A model generated the notes under the pieces. The model saw only the letters and a list, made by a program, of their open reading frames with translations, was not told the origin of the DNA and did not search any database. The translations under genes were made by a program, and so were the position numbers. 64,000 nucleotides of DNA, taken from the NCBI GenBank assembly GCA_030068145.1, contig JAPJBO010000854.1:22501-86500 (forward strand), in the 5' to 3' direction. The DNA is from Diplonema papillatum. Lineage: Eukaryota > Euglenozoa > Diplonemea > Diplonemida > Diplonemidae. Positions 1 to 10,559 of this stretch are shown in pieces (position 1 is the first letter of the stretch; each line of letters starts with the position of its first letter).

Positions 1-311
1 GCGAGGAAGTCACGCTGTTCCGCAAGCTGCAGGCCTTGCACAACACCATCCAGCACGCCGCCGTCGACGAGCCGGCCGCCCGCGGGGTCATCGTGTTGTC
101 GTCGATGAGCGGGCTGGAGCAGTCCCCGGAAATCAAGCAGCTTTTCTCCCTCCTCGAAGCCCTCGCCAGCCAAGCGAATCCATCGCGGATCTTGACGAGT
201 TCGATGGCATTCTCGATGTGTAGTTGCGAAGTAGCCCCAAGCCGGCATCGTTTGCAGCAGTGGACTACGACGGTATCTGATCATCTTGGATCCCCACGCT
301 CTCGTTCTTGA
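1..311 (+). CDS. 3' exon of unidentified gene, 5' end outside window
   Basis: The reading frame is open from the window edge and begins EEVTLFRKLQALHNTIQ. GC-rich, protein-like sequence runs to about base 165 (RGVIVLSSMSGLEQSPEIKQ, then LFSLLEALASQ). The frame continues to a stop at 309-311, but its last 45 residues look non-coding. A one-base shift near 165-172 would enter a frame ending with the acidic tail DLDEFDGILDV and a stop at 221-223. That may be the true C-terminus, reached through a frameshift or a missed splice. I do not recognise the family. A damaged copy of the same exon lies at 520-690. Confidence 0.45.
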   Translation, partial: EEVTLFRKLQALHNTIQHAAVDEPAARGVIVLSSMSGLEQSPEIKQLFSLLEALASQANPSRILTSSMAFSMCSCEVAPSRHRLQQWTTTVSDHLGSPRSRS

Positions 312-519
312 TTAATGAAGACATTCTTGTCGAATGCTTTCGCAGAAGTTCGTCTTCCTACGATCTAAGAATTTCACCTCTGACGTAGGAGTACGTACGA
401 CCCCGGCTGTGGGATTCGTTGAACATGCCATTGAGAGCACCAGAATCGCAATGCCGTCGAGGCGCTGATGAGAAGGCCCCCGTTCCTTCCGTAAATTCGG
501 GTGGACTTTCTGCGCCACC

Positions 520-690
520 GGGATGATTGTGTACGAGCAGGGGGGCCGCTTCAGCATCTGGGAGAAGGAGCACGGAGACCGGTCGAGCGAGGAAGTCACG
601 CTGCTCCGCATGCTGCAGGCCTTGCACCATCCAGCTCGCCGCCGTCGACGAGCCGGCCGCCCGCGGGGTCATCGTGACCGACGTTTCAAC
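520..690 (+). pseudogene. Broken copy of the exon at 1-110
   Basis: This copy carries extra upstream codons (MIVYEQGGRFSIWEKEHGD) before the shared SSEEVTL segment. It then loses about 10 bases in the LHNTIQHA stretch, shifts frame and ends after RGVIV. A degenerate piece of the DNA just upstream (gatgagaaggcccccgttc at about 468) recurs near 1060. It shows the original exon began further 5' than the window edge. Confidence 0.6.
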
Positions 691-699
691 AGCTACGGC

Positions 700-3298
700 G
701 TAGCAACGAATCGAACCCCCCCACGCTTAGGATTTCGCTCGCCCCTTTATTGTTGCAACCATCTATCCTCATTGCGAATAGCCTCGAGTCGGGTTTTGTT
801 CAATACACCAGCGAGAGCACCAGAGCTTGCAATGTCGTGGAGGAGTGACGATTCCACATGTCGCCCTAGGTACCGGGTAACGAGTTTGTCATAAACGAAC
901 CCTTTCGACGACGGTCACTCGGAGACCTTGAACCGGATCCTCAAGCCAACTTTCCGATGTTATTGTGAACAAACCAGCGTGCCCAAAGCAGGCGCTCGCC
1001 GTGAATGATAAAGCATGGCATCACAAGGGATCGATTCTCTCGACTCTTTTTGTTGAGCTGACGAGAAGGCCACCGTTCTTTCCGTAGCATCGGGGGGGGG
1101 GGTCTCTTTTTGTACTGTACCGCGCGCCTGCCAGCAGGCGTCTGTTTAATGTATTGTTTCCATCCATACTTCTATAAATGTTTCCTTTGCCTTTTCAAAT
1201 CGTGGTTTTCCTTTTGAGACGTGTACCCACTTCCCTGGCTGAAAGACATCGCCAAGACGCCTTCGGCAGAAAACAAGACAACCAACAAACAAAGAAACGG
1301 AAAAAGATTGAACGGCAACAAGCAATCCTTTTGTTTTCGAGGCACTCGCAGTGTTCTCTGCCTGGGAGCAGCAATGGCACATGCGGCGGTGTGCCCAATG
1401 GAAGTTCCCTAGTGGAATCATATATGCGTGGGGGACCCGAGACTAAATTCGCAGCGAATCTGGTCATTGTGTCGGTCTCATTAATCACAAACCTGGCTCG
1501 CCGAAGTTAAAAGCGTGCTTATATGTCTACATCTCTTCCAATACCCAGTCGCTGGGGAGCCGTTGCTTAGACCTCTTGGCGTTGTGCTGCTCCCGATCGC
1601 GGGAGTCAGAAACCCCAGCGTACCCTGCACGTTGAAGCCAGCCCCAGAAGCTAAGAACTTCTTACACGTAAAAATGTGCCACCCGCGATGGCGTGGAGCC
1701 CAAATTTTGACCCAAATTTTTGACCCAAATTTCAGACCCAAATTTGAACCGGGATATAAGGGCACAAATTTGTTTTGACCGGAAATAAGGGCATTACACC
1801 TATATTATATCTAAAGCGGCGGTATCTGTGCTACCCGGGTTTTTAACTTCAGCTTCAGCTCAAGCTTCTGAGGCTGGGCTCTGCTGCGTGAATACAGGAC
1901 CGCCCCCAGGTATTCTGTCTGCCTCGTGTGTCCGTCGTGCGCGGGACCGAAACATGGTGCAGATAGGACGAAGCCGTGTTGACCATTCCAAAGTTCTTCA
2001 TCCCCCTCCCGGTGCAGCTCGTGACGGTTGCAGTGTCGCTGGGATCTGGTGACTCGTTCATAGGATCAAAATCGGGTTCAGACCCAGCTCGCGCGTTTCC
2101 GTCGAAAGGCACTCGAACTGCCAACTCAACGACTCAACTATTCACGGTACTTTCAGACACGACAAGTCGTTCCTACTCTGCCATTCCTGGAATCTTCCAA
2201 CGAGGGTTTCCAGCTACTACTGTCCAAGGGCTCGCAAACGGGATTCTGAAAAAGAAAAGGCAAACGAAGTAATTGGCGAGTCCTTTTCTCGGGTTGGACG
2301 TACCCCTGTACCCACTCTGGTCGGCTCTCCTCATCGTTATTTATTGTCTGTACCCGAATTGACACCGTTCGTCCTCGTTTCTTCTTCCTTTCACCTTTAT
2401 CGGAGGTCCGAAACCACTCGCGGTCAAATAGGCGCCCGTCTCTCGCGCCACGATATGCACACCCGACAGAGGGGAAGCACACGTGCACCCAGAAAAAGCC
2501 TGACTCACGTGTTTGCTGTGGCTACCAATTTTTCCGAACAGACATACCGTGGGCACAACCGTGGAGACGGATGGCCCGCAGGTAGAGCAGGGGACGCGGA
2601 ACTCGCCCGTTCTGGTAAGTTATGGCATGCCTAAAAAGCATGCATTCGTTGGCGTTATTGGTGTGATCCGCACTTCTTTTAATAAACCCCGGTAAGAAAC
2701 ACCAGGACAACCCGGTTAGAGTCACGAACTTAGCAAACTTGAATCTGATCGCATCATTCATACTTTCCGTTTTATTTTTACTGAAGCGCGTCGTCAAAAT
2801 CTGTTACCAACGAACAGAGGTCGCAAGACACCAAACTGATCGTCCCTCGGGACCGACGGTAACACAAGATAATAGTTGAGTTGCAGCTCTTGACAACGAT
2901 AGATGGAAAAAAGAAGGTGTTTTTTATAGTAACAACCGAGGTTGTCATTATCAAAAAGTGACGGTTGGCAGCGTACTGTGGAAATTACCATACAGGTGAT
3001 AGCACATACGCACAAACAAACGCTTTTTCTCACGAACGGGGGGGTCGGTCCTGCTTTTAGCTTTGTAGGTTCTCCCGACTCCCCAATTCGTGGTTAGCAC
3101 AAACTCAAGAGGTCTAGTCAACTATTCCCTGCAGTATCAGCAGCAGTATTGGCATACTTTCAAGAAGGAAACAGTCTAGTAAACCCCCTCAAAGCGAACA
3201 TTCACCCCTTCGAAATGCCGACCGCAACCAACACAAAGAAACTGCCTCAGAACGGGGGGAGTGGTGGTGGTAGTGGACACAGGGCACCCGACTGACAA
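700..3298. other. Intergenic, no supportable gene
   Basis: There is no long GC-rich frame. It holds an R7-like piece at about 905-955, a short tandem motif (tgacccaaattt, four copies) at about 1705-1750, and a segment at about 3020-3150 that is homologous to about 61490-61600. Confidence 0.6.
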
Positions 3299-4735
3299 AT
3301 GCGGCCCCTCGTCGACAAATGGTGGGTGTGCACGGTGGCCGGGGTGGCCATCGTCCTCGGGTACTGCCAGACGAGGGAGCGGGTGCGTCTGCCGGAGCAC
3401 ATGACGGGACATCCGGTTGAGATCATCCCGGACCTGTTGTCCGATGAAACGGCGAACGAGCTGGTCGACACGCTGAAGACCATCCGCACGATCCCGAGCA
3501 ACGTGCAGGACGTCAAGTTCTACAAGGCGCGGCACTACGACATCGGGGAGGCCGTCCCCATGCCGCCGTCCGGCGTGTGCAAGCACCCGCTCATGGTCCC
3601 GAACCTCGACAAAACGAAGTGCGCCCTCGCCGGCCGCGTCGACATCGCGAAGCACTATTTGGCCACCGGCGGCAGCTTCGGGAAGAAGGAAAAGTTCGCG
3701 AACCTGGTCTCCCGGCTGTCGAGCTTCGGCATCTACCAGTTCGACCTCGACGAGTACCCGATCATGCGCAAGGTCTTCCACTTCCCGGCGTTCACGAACG
3801 CAGCGAAGTTGGTGTGCCCTGCGGACAAGCAAGTCCTCGACCCGGCGCAGCTGAACTTCATCGTCCAGGTGCCTGGGCAGACCGTCGCGACGCACATCGA
3901 CGCCGTTTACTTCTGGGGGGCGACGCGGTTCGACTTCCCGCAGTGGCTGCTGACGGCGATGAAGTTCAGCGGGTTGTTCGAAGACCGGTTCGTCGACCAG
4001 GTGCAGGTGGTGGGGTACATCCACCCTTGGACCGACGTCGAGAACCGTGGCGGGGAGTTCGTATACTGGAGGGACAACGCCAAACAGGAGCCAGACACTG
4101 TGGCCCCGACGCGCTTGGCCGGGACCGCCGTCGACGGCTCTAAAATCGCCCACGCCGCGACCGAGTACCGAAGCGGAGTCAGCCCTCCGGTGCTGGACAA
4201 GTCGAAGGAGAACTACCTGTTGTACAACGGCAGTGACACCTGGCAGCTGTACTCAGGGGACGAGATCCTGAGAACGTACACCACGGACGACCTCCGCATC
4301 AGCATCGTGTACCGTGCGAAGTGCTTCGAATCCGAAGAAGCGAAAACGCTCTTCCACAACTACCCCGAAGACCAGCGCCTGACCCTCGATCAACTGCTGC
4401 GCCAGTTGTACGACGATCTCGTCGCTAAAAATGTCCTCGGCGCGTCTCCGTCCTTCAACGACATACCGCGCCTTGATCTAGCCCTTGCCATCCTCAACCA
4501 CTACATAACGTACCCCCTGCCCGCCCACACGTTGGTCCCTTACAACGTTTGCATGCTGCCGAAGGTTTACCCGCAGGCCAACTCGCTCTTCCTCCCCTCC
4601 GAAGTCCTCCTGTACTTCCTCCGCTCCAGGAAGTTCCTCAAGAGGTGGCCCCTCTTATCCGCGCTCCTGACGGTGGCCCACTCCATCGTCCGCAATGGGT
4701 TCGTCTTCTTCATCGCCCTCGAAATCTTCTGCTAA
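3299..4735 (+). CDS. Membrane-anchored 2OG-Fe(II) oxygenase-like protein
   Basis: The protein has 478 residues in a single exon. The start at 3299 directly precedes a hydrophobic N-terminal segment (WVCTVAGVAIVLGY, about residues 9-22), a signal anchor. The core resembles the double-stranded beta-helix of prolyl-4-hydroxylase-type 2-oxoglutarate oxygenases: an HxD pair in THIDAVYFWG (H199, D201), a GGEFVYW strand near 252-258, and RISIVYR (R333, S335), the usual 2OG-binding R-x-S. The distal iron-binding histidine is not obvious; the expected position reads DTWQLYSG, with Gln. The C-terminus has a hydrophobic stretch (VFFIALEIFC). The next 1.5 kb and the preceding kilobase are non-coding. The oxygenase fold is inferred from these motifs; activity and substrate are unknown. 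Confidence 0.65.
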   Translation: MRPLVDKWWVCTVAGVAIVLGYCQTRERVRLPEHMTGHPVEIIPDLLSDETANELVDTLKTIRTIPSNVQDVKFYKARHYDIGEAVPMPPSGVCKHPLMVPNLDKTKCALAGRVDIAKHYLATGGSFGKKEKFANLVSRLSSFGIYQFDLDEYPIMRKVFHFPAFTNAAKLVCPADKQVLDPAQLNFIVQVPGQTVATHIDAVYFWGATRFDFPQWLLTAMKFSGLFEDRFVDQVQVVGYIHPWTDVENRGGEFVYWRDNAKQEPDTVAPTRLAGTAVDGSKIAHAATEYRSGVSPPVLDKSKENYLLYNGSDTWQLYSGDEILRTYTTDDLRISIVYRAKCFESEEAKTLFHNYPEDQRLTLDQLLRQLYDDLVAKNVLGASPSFNDIPRLDLALAILNHYITYPLPAHTLVPYNVCMLPKVYPQANSLFLPSEVLLYFLRSRKFLKRWPLLSALLTVAHSIVRNGFVFFIALEIFC

Positions 4736-5700
4736 CCCCCCTGTGGAGGGTCTCCGTGCTTTGATGTTAATGCACACGGCTGACCCTTCGGGCCAACGAC
4801 CACTCTTTTTAGAGTGAAATACTTCTTTTCTTGCTAAGCCACGTGCATTGTGTGACGGAAACTGAACCGCCCGAGTAGGACCTTCTGGTCGAGACCACTT
4901 GCCAAATGGCCACCTGAAACCACATCCAGAATTTGGGTTCGGGAGTAGTGCGGTAAAACCTCCATTTTCGCATTGACACAAAACATTAGCTCAAAGCATC
5001 TGCGGCATAACACGAAAAAACCTCGAGGCAAAAAACTCGTCTTCGCATTTTGTTTCTCCTTTTCTCGCGGTGATGCGGGTTTCTTGTTTGTTGCCAATGT
5101 GCTGTCACGGCTTGACAATTTTTGCTGCTAGGCTTCCTGGGCTGGTGAACGAAGTTCCGTACAAACATCATTCCGACTGGAAGACACCAGCAAGGGTGAG
5201 CCCCTCCCCCTGCTCACCACCGATCCCCTCTACGCTGATAGCTAGCGACAACGACCGCCAGGGGGGTCTCCGTGCCTTGATGTAAATGCACACGGCTGAC
5301 CTCCTGCGTGGGTCGGCTCGCCACTAAAAAACCCAAGTACACGGATCCCGCCATCTTTGCCACGCAACAGCCCCCCGACAACATCTTCTTCGAAGAAGAC
5401 CTGGTGTTAGCATCAATCATGCATGAGAGGCAGTTTTCTGCCTAAACATTGAACTACAATTCCCACTCCCCCTTCCGGCATGCACGGTGGAGTCCAGCCT
5501 CAGAAACTGGGTGTGCCCGAGTCACACCCGAAAGCGGGTGCTACAACTAAAACGCGTGCAAACGCGCACCCGAAAAGCTGGCGCGACGCGCGCTTTTTTG
5601 ACTCGAGCTTCTGCTCCACCGTGTGGGTTGTCCTGACTGGGGCCGAGCAACAAACCGAAGCACGGTGCAGATAGGATGGTGCGGCACGCTCCTGCACCCC
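4736..5700. repeat. Intergenic dispersed repeats (R4, R5, R6)
   Basis: There is no gene. A short element with 'ggtctccgtgc' and 'aatgcacacggctgacc' occurs at about 4748-4790 and again at about 5267-5305. R4 at about 4840-4960 recurs at about 47250-47330, 47720-47820 and 52335-52510. R5 (ctcaaagcatctgcggcat) at about 4985-5060 recurs at 44680, 60510 and 61434. R6 at about 5380-5460 recurs at 11440, 27040, 34125, 35965 and 36230. Confidence 0.6.
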
Positions 5701-5737
5701 TCCATCTCATATGCCCACGTCAGCGTATATCACGCGC

Positions 5738-6000
5738 AAGACGCCAACACAGCGTATTTCTGTATGCCGCTCGCTCCGAACGTAGTCAAGTCAGCGTGTT
5801 TGTACGGATCTCTCATCGCTTTAGTTCCAGGCGCTGTACAGTCCCTCGTTGTCTCATATGGTTACGTTTTCCGCATAAGACGCCAACCCAGCGTTCTTGT
5901 GTACGCCGCTCGCTCCGAACGTAGTTAAGTCAGCGTGTTTGTACGGATCTCTCATCACTGTAGTTCCAGGCGTTGTACAGTCCCTCGTTTGTTCTTAGTG
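5738..6000. repeat. Tandem duplication, 139-bp period
   Basis: 'aagacgccaac' occurs at 5738 and 5877, and both copies continue through 'cgctcgctccgaacgtagt' and 'gtacagtccctcgtt'. There are about two diverged copies and no coding potential. Confidence 0.75.
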
Positions 6001-6559
6001 ACAGGCGGGCTCTTGCGGCGGGCTTATCTTGCACACTGAAGCTCACTCTGGCTTAGCCGAGGAGTCCTTCAAGACGTGTGTGGAAAAATGTGCAATCAAA
6101 ACCCGTACCTACCTCTGACTCCGTCCCGATAAGCTACAGGTACAAAGCTTGCGCACAAAATGTCGTGGAAATGAAGAAAATTTTATTTGCCGACAACCAC
6201 CGGGGGAATTCAGTACCCCGGAGTATCAAGGGAAGTTGCCATCAAGCTGTGCGGATTGAACCTGGCGCCTGTTGTTGACTGGAGTCCTTTCGTTTGTTTG
6301 TCTGGACGGGTCGAGTGTCCAGTCCCAGTTTTTTGCTCTGCGGCTCACTGTGGTGTTGTCCCGGAAGGTGACTGCAGCTACTGTGTCAGGGCAGTGGCCC
6401 GCAGCGCGCCTCCGACCGTAAGGTCAATAAAGAGACGATCCCTGCACTCTCTCTTGCGAAGGTCAGCGCGGTAGTGACGGGTGTAAGAACAGTGTGCAGA
6501 TGAATCAGAAGGGGCCCTGTGGGGGCTAAAGGCGTGTAACTTCCTCCGCCCATGCCCCT

Positions 6560-6740
6560 CCCACCCAAGCCTGATAAACCAGACTCACCCGCCGTCCTGT
6601 CTGCAGACACTCAGGTTCCACGCTGATGATGGTCCGCCTCATGTGCCCGTGGCTTAAAGAACCGAAACACGGCGCAGACGGGACCAGTGCGGTGTTGAGC
6701 ACATATCCATTCCAAGCACGTTCTTGCAATCCCACCCAAG
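6560..6740. repeat. Dispersed repeat R2
   Basis: This family is about 200 bp long. It ends 'ggtgttgagcacatatcc', then 'attccaagcacgttcttgc' and a C-run. Related copies lie at about 29270-29460, 29480-29720, 34030-34110 (partial), 36080-36170 (partial), 55280-55460 and 60130-60330. Length and dispersion suggest a SINE-like retroposon, but I see no convincing A/B boxes. Confidence 0.6.
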
Positions 6741-6749
6741 GTGCCGTCC

Positions 6750-7520
6750 CGAATCAGGCCAACCCACCTGACGGTGGAGGCTGGCACCCCTTGACTCGTG
6801 GTGTATTCTCTCTCTCTTTCTCTAGTAGATTGCAGGTCCATGCTGTGGTTTCTCTTGCCATCTATCTCTCGCTGATATTGCAGGTCCACACCGACCGGCG
6901 GTTGGATCCTTTTGATCCCGGAAAAGATAACAACAGCTACTTGCTGCGACGTTCGACACGCCTTTGGGATCACTGTCTTTTTCGATCGAATGCGACGTGC
7001 AAAATAAGTTGGTTGGACGTCGTCCACACTCACAGGGCAGGGGAAGGAAGGATGCACCACCTGTTGCAAGCAAGCATTGACAGCTGGGCACAACTTGTTT
7101 TCGAGCCAGCATGGGGGTTCTCTTGTTCATTTTACCAGGTAGGTAGGTTTGGCTGCGCAATGCTTTTTCCTGGGAAAGTCCCCGGAATCAACAGTTTTAC
7201 AGTGGAAAATGTCGGTTTTGGGTAGCGCGGGTTCAGCGACCTCTTGTCAGCGGTGGCACTCGATCTCTTCCGCTCCATTTCTTCTTATCCGATTCATTCT
7301 CCATTGCTTCGTTCCCCCCACCCCGAGCTTCATGTCTCATCTGATCTCTGCCACTGTCTGTCTTGCCTTTAGTTTTGCTATAGCTTTCGGAGACGCACGT
7401 AGTTACTGCAGCAGCTGGAGCCAGGCGCGTTTCAGCGCAGCAGCCAGCGTGACGCAACTTGAGGCAGTCAGCACGGCTGCCCCGTTCGGTGGTACCTGTA
7501 GTGACTAATGCAGGCCATCA
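6750..7520. other. Intergenic, decayed upstream of hyaluronidase array
   Basis: No gene is supportable. A short stretch near 7400-7450 (tgcagcagctggagccag) matches the hyaluronidase coding sequence and looks like a very old fragment. Confidence 0.4.
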
Positions 7521-7524
7521 TAGA

Positions 7525-7745
7525 CGCTGCGGCACGAACAAATGCAGCAGCCGGAGCCACGGCGCGTCCGGTCAACGGTGGCATCCCGGAAAAAGGCAAC
7601 CTGACGCACCAATTCCAAAAATTCCGCAAAGGCACAACAACCAAAACCTACACCCGCATAGCCCCTAAAAGAACCCATTTGCTACGAAGGTCACCCCCGG
7701 CGACTCTAAAGTCCCGGAATCTCAAGCGAACTTTGGCTCGAAAAA
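7525..7745 (+). pseudogene. Degenerate hyaluronidase 5' fragment
   Basis: It aligns with the NCSSW...NGGIPQ coding segment of the downstream gene (cggtcaacggtggcatccc), with many changes and no start. It breaks off at 'ccgcaaaggcac', the same point as the other fragments, and joins the same R7 tail. Confidence 0.65.
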
Positions 7746-7845
7746 AACAAAAGTGTTCCCAACCTTAGGCAGCAGGAAGGAACACACCCGGGCACGATAA
7801 AAGAAGGTGTTCAGCAGGAGGGTATACACTGGGGTACGAGAAAAG

Positions 7846-8258
7846 ATGACCGCCGGCCTTGTTCTGTGCGCGGGCATGCTGGCGGCGGCGGCTGTCCCGT
7901 TCGGCGGCGACGCGCCGTTCAGGGCGTGGGACAACTACGGCGACTGCAACGCGACGACCTGCGCGCCGGGGCAGTACGGCACCCGATGCAGGCGAACCGG
8001 ACGCAGACCGGCGGCGGCTGCGGCACGAACAACTGCAGCAGCTGGAGCCAGGGCGCGTTCCCGCGCATGGAAGGGAAGACGCCGGTCAACGGCGGCATCC
8101 CGCAAAAAGGCAACCTGACGCTCCAAATCCAAAAACAAAAAAAAACGCGAAGGCACAAAAACCAAACCCACACAACACCTATTTGCTCCAACGGAACCCA
8201 TATACCCGGTATCTCTAGAATCCCGAATCTCAAGCGAACCTTAGCTCGAAGAAAATAA
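7846..8258 (+). pseudogene. Truncated, frameshifted hyaluronidase copy (array 1, copy 1)
   Basis: The first 45 codons match the full gene (signal peptide MTAGLVLCAGMLAAAAVPFG, then DAPFRAWDNYGDCN). A small indel at about 7981 shifts the frame. Homology to the gene continues in another frame to about 8146 (cgcgaaggc) and then switches to an R7-containing tail at about 8160-8255. Confidence 0.8.
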
Positions 8259-8280
8259 AAGGTGTTCAGCACGAGAAAGT

Positions 8281-8685
8281 ATGACCGCCGGCCTTGTTCT
8301 GTGCGCGGGCATGCTGGCGGCGGCGGCTGTCCCGTTCGGCGGCGACGCGCCGTTCAGGGCGTGGGACAACTACGGCGACTGCAACGCGACGACCTGCGCG
8401 CCGGGGCAGTACGGCATCGGGCAGGCGAACCGGGCGCAGACCGGCGGCGGCTGCGGCACGAACATCTGCAGCAGCTGGAGCCAGGGCGCGTTCCCGCGCA
8501 TGGACGGGAAGACGCCGGTCAACGGCGGCATCCCGCAAAAAGGCAACTTGACGCTCCAACTCCAAAAAAATACGCGAAGGCACAAAAACCAAACCCACAC
8601 AACGCCTATTTGCTCCAACGGAACCCATTTACCCGGTGTCTCTAAAATCCCGAATCTCAAGCAAAGCTCAGCTCGAAAAAAATAA
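8281..8685 (+). pseudogene. Truncated hyaluronidase copy with open 134-aa frame (array 1, copy 2)
   Basis: Start, signal peptide and the cysteine-rich N-terminal region are intact through NGGIPQKGNLTL. The frame then leaves the gene at the shared breakpoint and reads through the R7 tail to a stop. It lacks the catalytic region, so it cannot be a hyaluronidase. If expressed it would be a small secreted cysteine-containing protein. I call it a fragment, but translation is not excluded. Confidence 0.7.
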
Positions 8686-8730
8686 AAGAAGGTGTTCAGC
8701 AGGAGGGTATACACTTGGGCACGAGAAAAG

Positions 8731-9978
8731 ATGACCGCCGGCCTTCTGTGCGCGGGCATGCTGGCGGCGGCGGCTGTCCCGTTCGGCGGCGACGCGCCGT
8801 TCAGGGCGTGGGACAACTACGGCGACTGCAACGCGACGACCTGCGCGCCGGGGCAGTACGGCATCGGGCAGGTGAACCGGACGCAGACCGGCGGCGGCTG
8901 CGGCACGAACAACTGCAGCAGCTGGAGCCAGGGCGCGTTCCCGCGCATGGACGGGAAGACGCCGGTCAACGGCGGCATCCCGCAAAAAGGCAACCTGACG
9001 CTCCACCTCGAAAAGCTCCGCGAAGGCGCCGAACTATGGGTGCCTGACCCGGCGTGGGCCATGCACGGAGTCCTCGACTTTGAGTCTTGGTACCCCATCT
9101 TCGACTACAACACGAACGCCGACTCTTACCACAGCCGGGTCTACCAAGAGATGTCCATCGAGTACGCCGTGGAGCAAGACCCGACCCTCCGCAAAAAACC
9201 AGTCCTCCTCCTCGAAACGGCGCGGCGGCAGTTCGAAGCCGCGGCCCTCGAATTCTTCACGGAGACCCTCAAAACCCTGCACGCCGTCCGCCCCAACGTC
9301 GCGTGGGGGTTCTACGGGCTGCCGAGCATGCCGTACGGCGTCGAGTGGTGCGAGCTGGGGGCCGGCAAGGTGTCGGAGTGCTGCGTGTTCAACCCTGCGC
9401 TCGGACCGCTTCTTCGCGAGCAGAACGACCGACTGGGCAGCATTTGGAGGTGGTCTGGCGCGTTATACCCAAGCGCATACTTGCAGCCGCAGGGCTTGCT
9501 GCCCGAGCCGTTGTGGGCCTCGCTCAAGGCGGGGTGGGTCTCCGCCATCGCGAACGAAACGTGCCGGTTGTCCGTGGAGTATGGGTCGGCGGCTACGCCG
9601 AGCGGCGATCTGGCGCAGGTTCTTCCGTTTTACTGGCCGTTGTACCACAACGCGACGACGGCTGTGACGGCGGCTGACGTGCAGCTGGTGGTCCGGAACG
9701 CGTACCTCCCGCCGCTGTCGACGCAGGTCATCATCTGGAACGGCGGCGGGTCGACGCTGCCGATCATGAACGAGCACTTCGGGCCCATCGACGGCGAAAC
9801 CTTCCGCAACGCGACGGACTCCGCGCAGCAGTGCTCCGCGCGGCACTGCAGCGGGCGCGGCTGGTGCGCGGACGCCGAAGACGCGTTCCCCTTCGGCGCT
9901 CCGCCGAATGCGACGGACGTTGAGTGTGTGTGCTACAAAGGGTCGTCCGGGGCCTCCTGCAACACGCAGAGTTTCTGA
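8731..9978 (+). CDS. Secreted hyaluronidase-family protein (GH56), copy 1
   Basis: The protein has 415 residues in one exon. The start at 8731 (MTAGLLCAGMLAAAAVPFGG) gives a signal peptide and matches the conserved start of the truncated copies; an earlier in-frame ATG at 8692 lies in repeat DNA. GH56 hallmarks appear in order: FRAW (25-28), NGGIPQ (80-85), the catalytic D-x-E in MHGVLDFESW (D116, E118), WGFYGLPS, GALYPSAYL, QVIIWNGGG, and a C-terminal EGF-like cysteine module (C-SARHCSGRGWC...CVCYKG). In animals this family cleaves hyaluronan or chondroitin chains at N-acetylglucosaminidic bonds. Secretion and retained catalytic residues suggest an active extracellular glycosidase; the natural substrate is unknown. 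Several NxT/S glycosylation sites are present. Confidence 0.88.
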   Translation: MTAGLLCAGMLAAAAVPFGGDAPFRAWDNYGDCNATTCAPGQYGIGQVNRTQTGGGCGTNNCSSWSQGAFPRMDGKTPVNGGIPQKGNLTLHLEKLREGAELWVPDPAWAMHGVLDFESWYPIFDYNTNADSYHSRVYQEMSIEYAVEQDPTLRKKPVLLLETARRQFEAAALEFFTETLKTLHAVRPNVAWGFYGLPSMPYGVEWCELGAGKVSECCVFNPALGPLLREQNDRLGSIWRWSGALYPSAYLQPQGLLPEPLWASLKAGWVSAIANETCRLSVEYGSAATPSGDLAQVLPFYWPLYHNATTAVTAADVQLVVRNAYLPPLSTQVIIWNGGGSTLPIMNEHFGPIDGETFRNATDSAQQCSARHCSGRGWCADAEDAFPFGAPPNATDVECVCYKGSSGASCNTQSF

Positions 9979-10440
9979 CGTGTGCCCGCTTAGGAAGAGG
10001 ACGACAACCGCGCTCAGACCCACAGACCGCCAAGAACTTTTTCTTGCTTATTCCTTCTCGGGTCCAGAGACCGACGAAGCGTTCCCCTTCGGCGCTTCGC
10101 CGAATGCGACGGCCGTTGAGTGTCTGTGCTACAAAGGGTCTCCTGCAACGCGCAGAGTTGATGACGTTTGCCCGCTTTGGAAGAGGACGCCAACCGCGGC
10201 TCAGACCCAGCGCGGTTGTTGTCCTCTTCCTAAGCGGGCACACGTCAGATACTCTGCGTGTTGCAGGAGGCCCCGACGACCTTTTGCAGCACACACACTC
10301 AACGTCCGTCGCAATCGGCGGAGCCCCGAAGGGGAACGCTTCGTCGGTCTCTGGACCCGAAAAGGAATAAGCAAAGCGAAGTTCAAAGAGAACTTCGTTT
10401 TGCTTTTTCCTTCTCGGGTCCAGTGACCGACGAAAAGATT
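9979..10440. repeat. Direct and inverted copies of the hyaluronidase 3' end
   Basis: The gene's last ~100 bp and 3' flank (ttcggcgctccgccgaatgc, then aggaagaggacgacaaccg) are copied directly at about 10070-10210. They are copied again in reverse at about 10210-10375, where the sequence reads gttgttgtcctcttcctaag, then 'cggagccccgaaggggaac'. A further piece of the flank (tcgggtccagtgaccgacga) follows at about 10415. Together they form a large inverted repeat. Confidence 0.8.
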
Positions 10441-10559
10441 CGAGAGAGTCGATCCCGCACGGCAGGGTGCAGGTTTGTGCACCGCACCCAAACCTTCACC
10501 CTGCGCGTGAAAACGTTCGATCCGCCCACACAACGGGCGACAGCCGGCGGCGGAGGCCG

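Noticed and set aside
3176..4153. 325-codon frame on - strand
   Set aside because: Antisense shadow of the oxygenase-like gene; no motif.
6560..6740. R2 as a tRNA-derived SINE
   Set aside because: 'tagcacgggtgg' in one copy loosely resembles an A box, but the B box is poor; I leave it as an unclassified dispersed repeat.
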